From NCBI GenBank assembly GCA_021324045.1, contig JAJPJV010000026.1:21643-85642 (forward strand): a stretch of 64,000 bases of DNA. The letters are read 5' to 3'. Source of the stretch: Actinomycetota bacterium. GTDB taxonomy: Bacteria; Actinomycetota; Acidimicrobiia; Acidimicrobiales; RAAP-2. Numbering within the stretch: position 1 is the stretch's first letter; the number at the start of each line of letters is the position of its first letter. Shown here one piece after another: positions 40,127 to 48,515 of this stretch. The notes below the pieces were generated by a model, which searched no databases, was not told where the DNA came from, and was given only the letters and a program-made list of their open reading frames with translations. The translations under genes were made by a program, and so were the position numbers.

Positions 40127-41443
40127 TGAAGGGTCCAAGAACTCGATGCCGGAGGCGCGTGGGAGCGTTGGCGGGACCGGGATCCGTCGGAGCAGCCGAT
40201 GGGACGAGCGCTTTGCAGGTCACTTCGAGTAGATAGTGATGGAGGCCGGCGGCTCGTCGTCCAAGCTGTGGACCGTGGCAGACGACCATCGCGTTGAACG
40301 CGCTGGCCGGGGACTGGTTGCTGACCCTCAGGCAGCCCGCTCGTACTCGTGGATGACGCCGCCGAGGGTGACGCGCCGGCAGACCTCGCCGGTGCGTGGC
40401 TGCTCGTGGCGAGGCAGCGGGGGTGCGAGCTGGGGCCCGCGGTGCGGGCGAGACTCGTTGTTGTGGCGGACGTAGTCGCCGAGCACCGATTCGAGGTGAC
40501 GTTTCGAGTAGATGAGCAGGTGGTCGAGGCAGTCTTCACGGACCGTCCTCACCCAGCGCTCGGCGAACGCGTTCGCCTTCGGTGATCGGAGCGGAGTGCG
40601 GGTTGCCTCGATCCGGCTGGACCTGAACACCTGGTCGAACGATGCCGTGAACTTCGTGTCCCGGTCGCGGATGAGAAAGCGGAACCGACGACGGGCATCT
40701 TCGAGATCCGAGGTGAAGTTTCGTGCTCGCTGGACGACCCAGGCCATGCTCGGGTTGGCCGTCACTCCGAGCAGGTGCACGACGCGCCTGTCCACCTCGA
40801 TGATGAACAAGACGTAGTAGCGCCGCAGCGTCACCGAGTCGACACCGAAGAAGTCGGTCGCCAAGATTCCCTTGGCCTGAGCGCAGAGGAACTGCGACCA
40901 GGTCGGTCCGTCATGCCGTGGTGCTGGGGGAAGCCCGTGTCGAGCGAGCACGGTGGCGACGCTTCGCTTGGAGACGGTGACGCGTAGCTCTCCGACGATG
41001 CGTAGGTATCCCCAATGGGGGTTTTCCCGGGTGAGACGCACGATGAGCTCGACGGTCTCTCGTCCAAGTGATGGTCGCCCGGGTCGTCGGTGGGGATAGG
41101 TCCAGCGTTGAGTCAGGAGACGGCGATGCCAGTCGAGGAACGTCTTCGGCGTGACGAGGAATGCCGTCCACCGCTCTCGTGGGATGAGACCTGCGAGCAG
41201 GGCGATCAGTGCCCGGTCCGACCAGGTGAAGCGGGCTCGCCCGACTTCGCGTCGAAGGACCGCCACCTGGTGGCGCAACACGAGGATCTCGGCGCCTTGG
41301 CGATGGCGTCCCTCCTCGCCAACTTGAGCGCTCCAAAGGCGCGATGGACCAGGCGGTAGAGGAACGAGAGCACCACGCCGAGCAGCCTCGCCGACTCCAT
41401 CCTGGCTGGTCAAGGCGGTGGCAGGGAGTTTCTGGACCCTTCA
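40127..41443 (-). mobile_element. Insertion sequence A (IS3/IS481-like rve transposase), frameshifted
   Basis: The element is 1317 bp and bounded by imperfect inverted repeats: TGAAGGGTCCAAGAACTC at 40127-40144 and, reading inward from 41443, TGAAGGGTCCAGAAACTC. It contains one transposase gene on the minus strand with a single-base frameshift. No clear target-site duplication is seen. It is the first of three related copies in the island and the best preserved. The flanking GTTCTCGGCAC at 41445-41456 recurs at other element boundaries. Confidence 0.75.
40328..41400 (-). pseudogene. Transposase of insertion sequence A, one frameshift
   Basis: The main frame encodes AEILVLRHQVAVLRREV, LDWHRRLLTQRWTYPHRR, the HTH-like NPHWGYLRIVGEL and an rve core with all three catalytic acids: Asp in ATDFFGVDS, Asp in IRDRDTKF and Glu in NAFAERWVRT. 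The proper N-terminus (MESARLLGVVLSFLYRLVHR..., from 41400) is in another frame. The two join after DAIAK near 41296, where one base appears to be missing. It may be inactive or, less likely, expressed by frameshifting; there is no slippery A-run. The C-terminus HEYERAA is intact. Confidence 0.75.
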
Positions 41444-41495
41444 GGTTCTCGGCACGCACAGCTCCCGACGCTCTGGAGCGCGTAGCGGATTGTAG

Positions 41496-41510
41496 TAGTA
41501 TGTAGGTGTG
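41496..41510 (+). promoter_or_regulatory. -10 element and leaderless GTG of toxin-antitoxin module 1
   Basis: TAGTAT (41496-41501) lies 6 bp before the GTG at 41508, which places the transcription start at the first base of the start codon. The same geometry occurs at module 2 (47854). No Shine-Dalgarno sequence precedes the GTG, consistent with leaderless translation. Confidence 0.4.
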
Positions 41511-41800
41511 TTGCCATTGGACTGGCGTAAGCGCGCCGACTACGTCCGCTCACGCCATGGCGTCGACCCAAGGTGGGCCGACGAGGCGGTGAATGAGGGC
41601 CATGCGGTTTGGCTCACGCCGGATCCGGCGAGCCGGAGCGGCCGGTCGGTGCGGGTGATCGGCTATTCGGCGAGCGCCCGCGACGTCCTCGTCGTCATCT
41701 TGGTCGCCGCCGACGTCGATGAGACGGAGCGACCTGGTGGGGCGCCAACGCCTGGGTCGCAAGCCCACGGGATCGACGGCTCTACGCAGAGGAGGACTGA
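41508..41800 (+). pseudogene. BrnT-like toxin, module 1, frameshifted near the C-terminus
   Basis: The first 67 or so codons (LDWRKRADYVRSRHGVDPRWADEAV, then DPASRSGRSVRVIGYSASARDVLVVILVAADVD) match the intact toxin of module 2. After about 41735 the conserved C-terminus WWGANAWVASPRDRRLYAEED is found one frame over, ending TGA at 41798-41800 and overlapping the antitoxin ATG (TGATG). An indel near 41733-41738 explains this. The running frame instead continues to 41945 across the antitoxin gene. The family resembles RelE/BrnT-fold RNase toxins. The lesion suggests the toxin was inactivated while the antitoxin stayed intact. Confidence 0.6.
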
Positions 41801-42114
41801 TGAGCAAGAAGATCGACGACGTGTTGGCCGAAGAGGGCGCAGCGGCAGAGAACTACGACATCGAAGACACCCTGCCCGCGGGTGTCGCGGTCACGAGGCC
41901 CAACCTCGGCCGAGCCACCGTGGTGTCGGTCCGGTTGTCTGCTGACGAGCATGCCCGGCTGCAGCGGGCCGCCGAGCGGGCGAACCTGCCCGTCTCCACG
42001 CTGATCCGCATCTGGGCGCTCGATCGGCTCCGCGCCGAGGACGAGGGGAGCGAGTCGAGCGTGGCGGAGCGCCTCCGTCGGCTCGAGCAGGCCGTGTTCC
42101 AGCGCTCCGCGTAG
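41800..42114 (+). CDS. Ribbon-helix-helix antitoxin, module 1
   Basis: The 104-residue protein starts at ATG 41800 with GGAGG 4 bp upstream, overlapping the end of the original toxin frame. The N-terminal half is acidic. The C-terminal half (ATVVSVRLSADEHARLQRAAERANLPVSTLIRIWALDRL) is a CopG/Arc-type ribbon-helix-helix DNA-binding domain, followed by an Arg/Glu-rich helix. In such modules the acidic part binds the toxin and the RHH part autoregulates the promoter. It is about 35% similar by eye to the module 2 antitoxin. Confidence 0.75.
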   Translation: MSKKIDDVLAEEGAAAENYDIEDTLPAGVAVTRPNLGRATVVSVRLSADEHARLQRAAERANLPVSTLIRIWALDRLRAEDEGSESSVAERLRRLEQAVFQRSA

Positions 42115-42500
42115 AGCGGGTCGACACCGACGGCACCGCCGCACTCGTCGCCCGCGCCGCGGGGCTCGAGATCCTCGGGGCGTCACTGGTGGGCACCGCG
42201 TTGTTGAGCAGGGCACCTGCCCGATGCACTGCATAGGCACGACCCGGTTAGCAGCGGATTCGTCGGGTTCATCACCCGACGGTTGTGTGATGATCCTGAA
42301 CCCCCGCCACCAAGACCGCTGGTCCGGCGCGGACCTCGTGCATGGGTGAAGGCGCCTGACCAGCGGTTTCTCATTCCGGCGCTCATCGGAGGGGCGAGTT
42401 TCTCGGGTGGATTTCTCGGGGCTTGATCATCGCTGCGTAGGGCACGCCATGGCAGGGTGTGCGCGGCGAGATGTCGCCGTTGAGCTGTGGGTTCTCGGCG
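42115..42500. other. Spacer between TA module 1 and insertion sequence B
   Basis: No gene was recognised in this 386-bp stretch. It holds two inverted copies of the island motif CCTAYGCAG: CTGCATAGG at 42229-42237 and CTGCGTAGG at 42433-42441. GTTCTCGGCG at 42491-42500 directly abuts the left end of insertion sequence B. Confidence 0.5.
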
Positions 42501-43725
42501 CGTAGGGTCCGACAACTCGATCACACTGGTGACCAGGACCTTCGCGTGGATGGCGGGTCCGGCTACCGTCCACCTCCACCATGGGAGAGCCCGATCGTCC
42601 CCGTCACCAGCTCTGGTCGTTCGCCTACCTCGTCGTCCGTCGAGTGCTCTCGCTCGTCGTACTCGTCCTGCGAACGAGCGACTCCAAGGAGATCGAGATC
42701 CTGGCGCTGCGCCACGAGCTCGAGATCCTGTGGCGCCAACAGTCGCGGCCACCACTTGAGCCAGCCGATCGGGCGTGACTCTGTGCGCCGATCAGGCTCG
42801 TGAAAATGGTGCGCTGGCCACCGTTCTTCGTCCGACCCGAGACCCTCCTTCGCTGGCACCGACGTCTGGTTGCTCGGCACTGGACGTACCCCCGTCGCCC
42901 CCGACGGCCTCCCACCGGAGAGGAGCTCGTGACGCTGATCGTGCGGATGGCCTTGGACAACCCGACTTGGGGGTACCAGCGCGTCCGAGGCGAGCTGCTC
43001 GGTCTCGGACACCGGGTCGCAGCGAGCACGATCGCCAAGGTGCTGAAGGCCCACGGCCTCGAGCCCGCCCCACGGCGCAACTCTGCCAGCTGGTGCCAGT
43101 TCCTCCGCCAACAAGCCACAGGCATCGTGGCCTGCGGCTTGTTCTCGGTCGACACGATCTCGTCGCGCCGGCTCTATGTCCTCTTCTTCATCCATCACGA
43201 CACGTTCTTCATCCATCACGACACGCGCCGGGTCTTCCTCGCCGGCATCACGACCAATCCCACCTGGGCGTGGGTTACCCAAGTGGCTCGCAACGTGACC
43301 GTCGATCTCTGGGATGCCGGCATCGACGTCACGTTCCTCTTGCGCGATCGGGACGTGAGGTTCCCCCCTGCCTTCGACGCGGTGTGGCAAGGCGGAGGTG
43401 CAAGGATCCTACGAAGTCCTGTTCGGGCACCCAACGCGAACGCCATCGCCGAGCGCCGGGTGCGAACTGCCCGATCGGAGTGCACCGACCCTTTCCTCAT
43501 CGTGAACGAGCGCCACCTGCGACGTGTGCTCGACCGCGACGTGCACCCCTACGACCAGCACCGGCCGCACCGGGGCCTTGCAATGCATGCGCCGCACCCT
43601 CGTGGAAATGCGGCGTCGTCGACGCCAGCGAGGACTACACACATCCGCCGGCACGAGGTTCTCGGCGGGCTGATCAACGAGTACCACGCCGCATGAGCTG
43701 CTCGGACGGGTTTTCGGACCCTACG
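42501..43725 (+). mobile_element. Insertion sequence B (same family as A), decayed
   Basis: The element is 1225 bp with ends CGTAGGGTCCGACAACTCG (42501-42519) and, inverted, CGTAGGGTCCGAAAACCCG (43725-43707). It contains one plus-strand transposase gene with a stop codon, a 21-bp tandem duplication and loss of a catalytic Asp. Its right end interrupts a metallo-beta-lactamase-fold gene at 43726. The ends share the core AGGGTCC with insertion sequence A. Confidence 0.7.
42581..43696 (+). pseudogene. Transposase of insertion sequence B, inactivated
   Basis: The reading frame from 42581 covers the N-terminal domain (EIEILALRHELEILWRQQ...PADRA), an in-frame TGA at 42776-42778, then continues in the same frame through RWPPFFVRPETLLRWHRRLVA and NPTWGYQRVRGEL. 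In the rve core the first catalytic Asp is replaced (ACGLFSVDT where homologues have ACDFFTVDT). TTCTTCATCCATCACGACACG is duplicated in tandem at about 43184-43225, repeating FFIHHDT. The second Asp (LLRDRDVRF) and the Glu (NAIAERRVRT) remain. Three independent lesions show a long-dead copy. Confidence 0.75.
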
Positions 43726-44195
43726 CCGTGCATGGTAGCGATCGTCCGGGGCGCGAGTTGGGAAAGGCCGCGGATCCTCGGTGCGGTCGACGCCGTGAGG
43801 GCGGTGGGGTGGAAACGGTCTTCGCCCTCGAGCGCGGGGGTGACGACGTCGTCCCCGCTCGTCGGCTCGACTCGACTCGGGATGGTGAAGAGGTCGCCCG
43901 CGAAGAGGGTGGCGGTCGTCGCCTCGAAGAGCAGTCTCGCTTCCCATCCGTGGGGGAGCTGCGGCGTGTCGATCCACGTCACGCGCTTTGCACCGAGCTC
44001 CAGTGACGCCCAGTCGGCAAGCGAGTGCGGTTGGCGGTCGGCCAGGTCGTTGAGCGAGACGTTCACGCCGAGCGTCCCGTGGACCACGGTGGCGCTCGGG
44101 GTGAGGGCCAACCAGTCGTTCATGGCACCGCACTCGTCGGCCTCGAGGTGGCCGAAGCTCACCTCATCGGGTTCGGTCCGGCAGCGTCGGTCCAC
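43726..44195 (-). pseudogene. Metallo-beta-lactamase-fold hydrolase, truncated at both ends
   Basis: The fragment reads VSFGHLEADECGAMNDWLALTP, VNVSLNDLADRQPHSLADW, VTWIDTPQLPHGWEARLLFE, TLFAGDLFT and PRTIATMHG, matching the central and C-terminal part of flavodiiron-like MBL proteins of about 240 residues. The first 75 or so residues, including the HxHxDH metal motif, are missing. The last residues run into insertion sequence B. Despite this, GTG 44195 has GAGGAGG 7 bp upstream, so the fragment may still be translated in the ECF41 operon, 12 bp after the sigma gene. Confidence 0.6.
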
Positions 44196-44207
44196 CGTAT
44201 CGCCTCC

Positions 44208-45074
44208 TCACACGATGGCCGGGCGGGCAGAGAGGCCGCCGAGTTTGTCGGCGTTCAGAAGCAGGTAGATGCGCGTGATCTTGCCGTCGTGCTGCTCGCC
44301 AGTGAGGACGAGGGGCATCTCCCCGTTGAGCTCGACGACGAGCGCCGCTGCCCCGTTGACCGTCGCCTCTCGAAGTGCGGTCACCTCGCCTCGGCGGGCG
44401 AGGTTGATGGCGAGGCGAGCCACGCGGTCTGCGCCGAAAACGGGATGGCGTGCGGCACGGTGATCGGGGCCGCCGTCGCTCATGAGCACGACATCGGTGT
44501 CGAGCAGCTCCAAGGTCTCCTCGAGGTCACCGTCGCTGACGGCGGCCAGGAGCCTGCGCAGGAGGCCGGGATCGACATGGTGTCGGGGAGCAGAGCGTTC
44601 TTCGCGCAGGCGTCGGCGCGCCCTGGCGACGATCTGGCGGCAGGCCGCCTCGCTCTTGTCGACAGCCGAGGCGATGAGCGCGTAGGGCTCGTCGAAGACC
44701 TCGGCGAGCAACCACACGGCCCGCTCGGTCGGGCTGAGGCGGTCGAGCACCAGCAGGAACCCGAGCGTGAGGGACTCGGCCATCTCAGCGTGGTCCTCGG
44801 GGCTGTGCTCGAGCGCGACCGGCTCGGGGAGCCACGGCCCGACATAGTGCTCGCGTCGTCGGGCGATCGTCCGGGCCCGGTCGAGGGCGAGGCGGGTGAC
44901 GATGGTCGTGAGGTAGGCGGCGGGACGATCGATAGTCGCGTGGTCGATGCCCTGCCAACGGATCCAGGCTTCCTGGACGACGTCCTCGGCGTCGCCGTAG
45001 CTGGCGAGGATGCGGTAGGCGAGGCCGAGCAGCCGCGGTCGCTCGGTGGCGAAGACCTCGTCGGCAGGCTTCAC
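44208..45074 (-). CDS. ECF41-family RNA polymerase sigma factor (SigJ-like)
   Basis: The 288-residue protein has sigma region 2 (residues 5-70: RPRLLGLAYRILASYGDAEDVVQEAWIRW) and region 4 (100-155: RLSPTERAVWLLAEVFDEPYALIASAVDKSEAACRQIVARARRRL). A SnoaL-like C-terminal extension carries the ECF41 hallmarks WLPEP (81-85), DGG (200-202) and NADKL (274-278). In ECF41 this extension replaces an anti-sigma factor and controls activity. GTG 45074 overlaps the stop of the upstream oxidoreductase by 4 bp. ECF41 genes are typically linked to oxidoreductases or carboxymuconolactone decarboxylases, as here, and autoregulated; the promoter at 46389-46415 fits. Confidence 0.9.
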   Translation of the reverse strand: MKPADEVFATERPRLLGLAYRILASYGDAEDVVQEAWIRWQGIDHATIDRPAAYLTTIVTRLALDRARTIARRREHYVGPWLPEPVALEHSPEDHAEMAESLTLGFLLVLDRLSPTERAVWLLAEVFDEPYALIASAVDKSEAACRQIVARARRRLREERSAPRHHVDPGLLRRLLAAVSDGDLEETLELLDTDVVLMSDGGPDHRAARHPVFGADRVARLAINLARRGEVTALREATVNGAAALVVELNGEMPLVLTGEQHDGKITRIYLLLNADKLGGLSARPAIV

Positions 45075-46357
45075 AGCCCCACCATCGCGCCGGTCGTGCC
45101 ACGTCGGCGCATCGCGCGCTCCGAAGCCGCTCTCCCGGCGGCCTCCCCGCTGGCGAGAGAGGTATCGGCGAGGAGGCCTACCGGACCGACCCAGTCGCCG
45201 GCTAAGAACACGCCATTGGTTCCGGTCGCGTCGATGGCGGGTCGCCCACCAAGCCCTGAGCCTGGGCGTGGCAGGGCGTGGCACACCATCATCTCGTGCA
45301 GGAACCGTTGGACGACGACATCGGGGTCGGCGATGCCGCAGCGCCGGGCGAGGGCCCACAGCTGGGCCCTGTCCTCGGCGGAGGTCCGGGCGCCGTAGCG
45401 CATGACGTGGACGACCGCCCCGCCGGGGGGAGCGAGCTGCGCTCTCGGGCTGTGAGTGGAGAGATACAGCGGCTGGTCGAGCCCGTAGGCCACCATGGTG
45501 TCGGGAACCCGGCGCAGCCCGAGGTCGAGGCAGGCTGCCATCGCTGGCGTGCCGAGCGCCCACGAAGGGGGATGGGGCAGCAACGCTCGTGCAGCGGCCG
45601 GGCTGCCGGCGGCGACCACGACCGAGGCGGCCAGCAGGGTCCGTGCCGGCGTGCGCACCTCGAAGTTGCCATCGGCTCTGGCGTTGAGGGCCGCCACCCG
45701 CTCGCCCTCGAGAACCCTCGCCCCGGCAGACGCCGCGGCGGCCACCAGTCCGTCGACGAGGGACTGCCAGCCGTCGTCGAGGTAGACGACGCCTCCGAGG
45801 GCGAGTTGCAGCTGGGCGACGGCGGCATCGGCGGAGATGAGCTCGAGGTCGCCGGCGTAGGTGGCGACCCGCGTGAGCGCCGAGATCACTCCAGCTCCCC
45901 GGGAGCTGAGCCCGAGCGAGGCGATCCACTCGGCGGCGCTCAGCGCGCCGAACGAGGCGCATCGACGCTTCGGAAGCGTCGCGAGCAGCCGAGCGAACCG
46001 GACCTTGTCGGCCACACCGAGGATCCGCGAGCTGACCAGGGTCCCGGCCGAGGTGGGAAGCACAGCGAGCCTGCCCGTCGCTTCCGTGTACCCCGAGGCG
46101 ACCGGGTGGGGAGGCGACCCGCTGAAGTCGACACCCAGCCGGCTGAGCACGTCGGCTCCGGTGCCGGTGCGGTAGAGGGCATGGGGCCCCTGGTTGAGGA
46201 CGAAACCTTCCCGCTTGTCGCTTCGTGCCCGGCCCCCTGCCGCGCGCGCGTCGTACACCACGACCGACGCTCCATCTCGCGCCGCCACTGCTGCCGCCGC
46301 AAGCCCGGCCAGCCCTGCACCGACGACCACCACCTCGACATCGCACCTGTCACCCAC
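45071..46357 (-). CDS. FAD-dependent oxidoreductase (protoporphyrinogen oxidase/phytoene desaturase-like), ECF41-linked
   Basis: The 428-residue protein begins with VEVVVVGAGLAGLAAAAVAARDGASVVVYDARAAGGRARS, the FAD-binding GxGxxG and GG-R-x-x motifs of flavin amine oxidoreductases. FLAGDWVGPVGLLADTSLASGEAAG near the C-terminus is the second FAD motif. The middle part (residues 90-300) is variable substrate domain. GTG 46357 is chosen because GAGGAGG lies about 4 bp upstream; GTG 46363 overlaps that site. It is the first gene of the ECF41 operon and its only enzyme. The substrate is unknown. Confidence 0.85.
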   Translation of the reverse strand: MGDRCDVEVVVVGAGLAGLAAAAVAARDGASVVVYDARAAGGRARSDKREGFVLNQGPHALYRTGTGADVLSRLGVDFSGSPPHPVASGYTEATGRLAVLPTSAGTLVSSRILGVADKVRFARLLATLPKRRCASFGALSAAEWIASLGLSSRGAGVISALTRVATYAGDLELISADAAVAQLQLALGGVVYLDDGWQSLVDGLVAAAASAGARVLEGERVAALNARADGNFEVRTPARTLLAASVVVAAGSPAAARALLPHPPSWALGTPAMAACLDLGLRRVPDTMVAYGLDQPLYLSTHSPRAQLAPPGGAVVHVMRYGARTSAEDRAQLWALARRCGIADPDVVVQRFLHEMMVCHALPRPGSGLGGRPAIDATGTNGVFLAGDWVGPVGLLADTSLASGEAAGRAASERAMRRRGTTGAMVGL

Positions 46358-46388
46358 GGGCACCTCCTCGATCTCGTCTCGAGGACTC

Positions 46389-46415
46389 GACGCCGATGCC
46401 CGCCTTGTTGTGACA
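46389..46415 (-). promoter_or_regulatory. ECF41-type promoter
   Basis: On the minus strand TGTCACA (46415-46409) is followed by exactly 16 bp and CGTC (46392-46389). This is the published ECF41 consensus (TGTCACA-N16-CGTC). Transcription would start near 46381, leaving a short leader that holds GAGGAGG before the oxidoreductase GTG at 46357. It implies autoregulation of the operon by its own sigma factor. Confidence 0.8.
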
Positions 46416-46598
46416 CCCGATCGGCGCGGGCCGCGCCCACCGCTGTCGCGAGTCGCGGGAATCCCCTGTACTTCGCTGGGTGGTGAGTGGTCGGATCGCA
46501 GTTAGCGGCGACGGGGCTGCGCGCATTCCGAAGTGGGATCGCGCGCGGGGTCATCGTGCTCCTGGTCGAGGCTGGTCTGGGTTGAGAGGACCCTGTGG

Positions 46599-47802
46599 GT
46601 GCCGAGAACTCCATCCGCCCAGCTCAGGCGAGCATCCGGTACTCGTGGATGGGCGCCCAGCCGATCGGCTCTTCGTAATAATTCTGGATAATTCTGGCGA
46701 CGTCGACGTCGCCGACGGTTGGGGGCGTCACATCGGGTGCAGCCGGGGGACGTTGGCTGAGTGAACTGACCGGTGGGGGCGATGCGCGTTGTCATGCTCG
46801 ACGTGCTCGGCAAGGACTGCTTGGAGGTGACGGCGGCCGAGGATGAGCATCCGCTCGAGGCACTCGCGCCGTTTGGTGCCGATCACGCGCTCGCAGAGGG
46901 CGTTCGCCCGAGGGGCCTGACGGGGGTTTTGACGACCCTGGCGCCCTCGGCGGCGAAGACGGCGTCGAAGGAGGCGGTGAACTTGGCGTCCCGATCGCGG
47001 ATGAGGAACGTGACCGCGTTCGCCTAGTCTGCGAGCTCCATCGAGAGGTTGCGGGCCTGCGGGGTCACCCATGCGGCCACCGGGTGGGCGGTCACGCCGG
47101 CGATCCGGACGCGACGCGTGTCGTGATGGATGAACACGAGGAGTAGAGCCTGCGGAGAAGCACCGTGTCGACGTCGCAAGTCGCACGCCGTCAACCCTTT
47201 GGTCTGCGCAGCGAGGAGCTCCGCCCAGGTCGGTCCCGACCTGGGCGGCGAAGGCTGGATGCCGTGGCGCTTCAGGACCGCCCAGACGCTCGAGGGCGCG
47301 ATGATGGCGCCCATGGTGGCGAGCTCACCGCGGATGCGGCGGTAGCCCCAGGTCGTGTTCTGCCTCGCGAGGCGGAGTACCTCGCGAGGCGGATGCCAGT
47401 GCAGTGGTTCCCTCGGCGATGGGAGGTCGACCCGAGCGGCCGCGGGGATAGGTCCAGCGCTTGGCGACGAGGTCGCGCTGCCAGCGCAGCAAGGTTGCCG
47501 GTTGGACGAAGAAGCGTCCGAGACGCCAGCGAGTGAGTAATCGTGCCAGTCCTGCCAGCAACGCCCGGTCCGCCGGCTCCAGCGCCGGTCGGTAGACCTG
47601 GCGTTGCAGGACCGCCACCTCGTGTCGGAGCGTGACGACCTCCACGGCGAGATCAACGTCGCTCCGGCCGATGAACCGGACCAACTGGCGGACGCGGCAG
47701 AACGCTTGGTTGAGGAACGAGAGGGTCACTGCCGGATGCTCGGCGCGCCCTCCACCGGCCGTCAAAGTCCAGCTCGAAGCCGATGGATGACGTTCTCGGC
47801 AC
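46599..47802 (-). mobile_element. Insertion sequence C (same family as A and B), heavily decayed
   Basis: The element is 1204 bp between GTGCCGAGAACTCCATCC (from 46599) and its inverted partner GTGCCGAGAACGTCATCC (reading down from 47802). It contains a minus-strand transposase broken into at least three frames. It sits between the ECF41 promoter and toxin-antitoxin module 2. Confidence 0.65.
46624..47729 (-). pseudogene. Transposase of insertion sequence C, multiple frameshifts
   Basis: Pieces in three frames line up with insertion sequence A's transposase. From GTG 47729: LSFLNQAFCRVRQLVRFIGR, EVVTLRHEVAVLQRQV, PADRALLAGLARLL, LLRWQRDLVAKRWTYPRG. Then NTTWGYRRIRGELATMGAI and TWAELLAAQTKGLTACD. 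Then [20 protein letters not shown] with the catalytic Glu region. The last piece, PPTVGDVDVARIIQNYYEEP ending HEYRMLA, stops at 46624. The second Asp region is scrambled and the first Asp is followed by a frameshift. Non-functional. Confidence 0.75.
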
Positions 47803-47853
47803 GCACATGCCAGCGGAGCAGCTTGGCGGCAGCTAGGTGTCAGACAGATGTCA

Positions 47854-47869
47854 TACAATGAGAGCTGTG
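47854..47869 (+). promoter_or_regulatory. -10 element and leaderless GTG of toxin-antitoxin module 2
   Basis: TACAAT (47854-47859, five of six consensus bases) ends 7 bp before GTG 47867, placing the transcript start at the start codon. An ATG at 47858 overlaps the -10 and would need a longer transcript. The arrangement matches module 1. Confidence 0.45.
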
Positions 47870-48169
47870 GTCTCGAAACGCCTCGACTGGCAGTACCGCG
47901 CCGAGTACATCGCGTCGCGTTCGGCCAGGCATCCCGGCGATACCGACATCGAACCCGCATGGGCGGACGAAGCTTTCGCGGACGATGACGCCCTCGTCGA
48001 CTCACCGGATCCGGCGTCGAGGTCAGGGAAGACCAATCGGCTGGTCGGCTACTCGAGAACGGCTCGGATGGTCATCGTCGTGGTCTACCTCCGCGACGAG
48101 CTGATCGGCGTGAACGCATGGAAGGCTAACGACACTCAGGCCCGGCGCTACTGGGAGGACCAACGATGA
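47867..48169 (+). CDS. BrnT-like toxin, module 2
   Basis: The intact 100-residue protein has KRLDWQYRAEYIASRSARHP, EPAWADEAFADDDALVDSPDPASRSGKTNRLVGYSRTARMVIVVVYLRDELIGVNAWKAND and the C-terminus ARRYWEDQR. Alternating short strands and the DPASRSG-xxxRxxGYS core suggest a RelE/BrnT-type RNase fold; catalytic residues cannot be assigned with certainty. Its TGA overlaps the antitoxin ATG (ATGA). The toxin-first order and RHH partner fit BrnT/BrnA. It is the paralogue of the broken module 1 toxin 6.4 kb upstream. Confidence 0.65.
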   Translation: MVSKRLDWQYRAEYIASRSARHPGDTDIEPAWADEAFADDDALVDSPDPASRSGKTNRLVGYSRTARMVIVVVYLRDELIGVNAWKANDTQARRYWEDQR

Positions 48170-48492
48170 AGAAGACGGAGCTTCAAGATCTTCTCGATGA
48201 GGAGACCGCGGCATCCGAGGCGAGCCGGGACCAGCCGCTCTCGGAGCGTGCGGTTCGCAAGGGGAAGAGCCGTTCGGTCGTCTATTCCGTCCGCCTCACC
48301 CCCGAGCAGACCGACGAGATCCAGCGGATCGCAGACGAGGCGGGGATCCCTGCATCTGCCCTAGTTCGTGACTGGGTTGTCGAAGGTCTCGCCGCAGAAC
48401 GCGACACCGCCACCCTCGACTCGCTGGTGGACATGCTGTCGCGTGACGTCGACAAGCTCCGCCGAAGCCTTGCCCGACGCGAGGCGTCCTGA
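48166..48492 (+). CDS. Ribbon-helix-helix antitoxin, module 2
   Basis: The 108-residue protein has an acidic N-terminal region (ELQDLLDEETAASEASRD), then SRSVVYSVRLTPEQTDEIQRIADEAGIPASALVRDWVVEGL, a CopG/Arc ribbon-helix-helix domain, and an Arg-rich C-terminal helix. The ATG overlaps the toxin stop, so the two are coupled. It should repress the promoter at 47854 and neutralise the toxin. Confidence 0.75.
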   Translation: MKKTELQDLLDEETAASEASRDQPLSERAVRKGKSRSVVYSVRLTPEQTDEIQRIADEAGIPASALVRDWVVEGLAAERDTATLDSLVDMLSRDVDKLRRSLARREAS

Positions 48493-48515
48493 TTATCGCC
48501 GGGGGTTCAGCACAT

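Noticed and set aside
42776..42778. TGA in insertion sequence B read as selenocysteine or recoding
   Set aside because: No SECIS-like hairpin was seen, homologues have Leu here, and the gene has other inactivating lesions.
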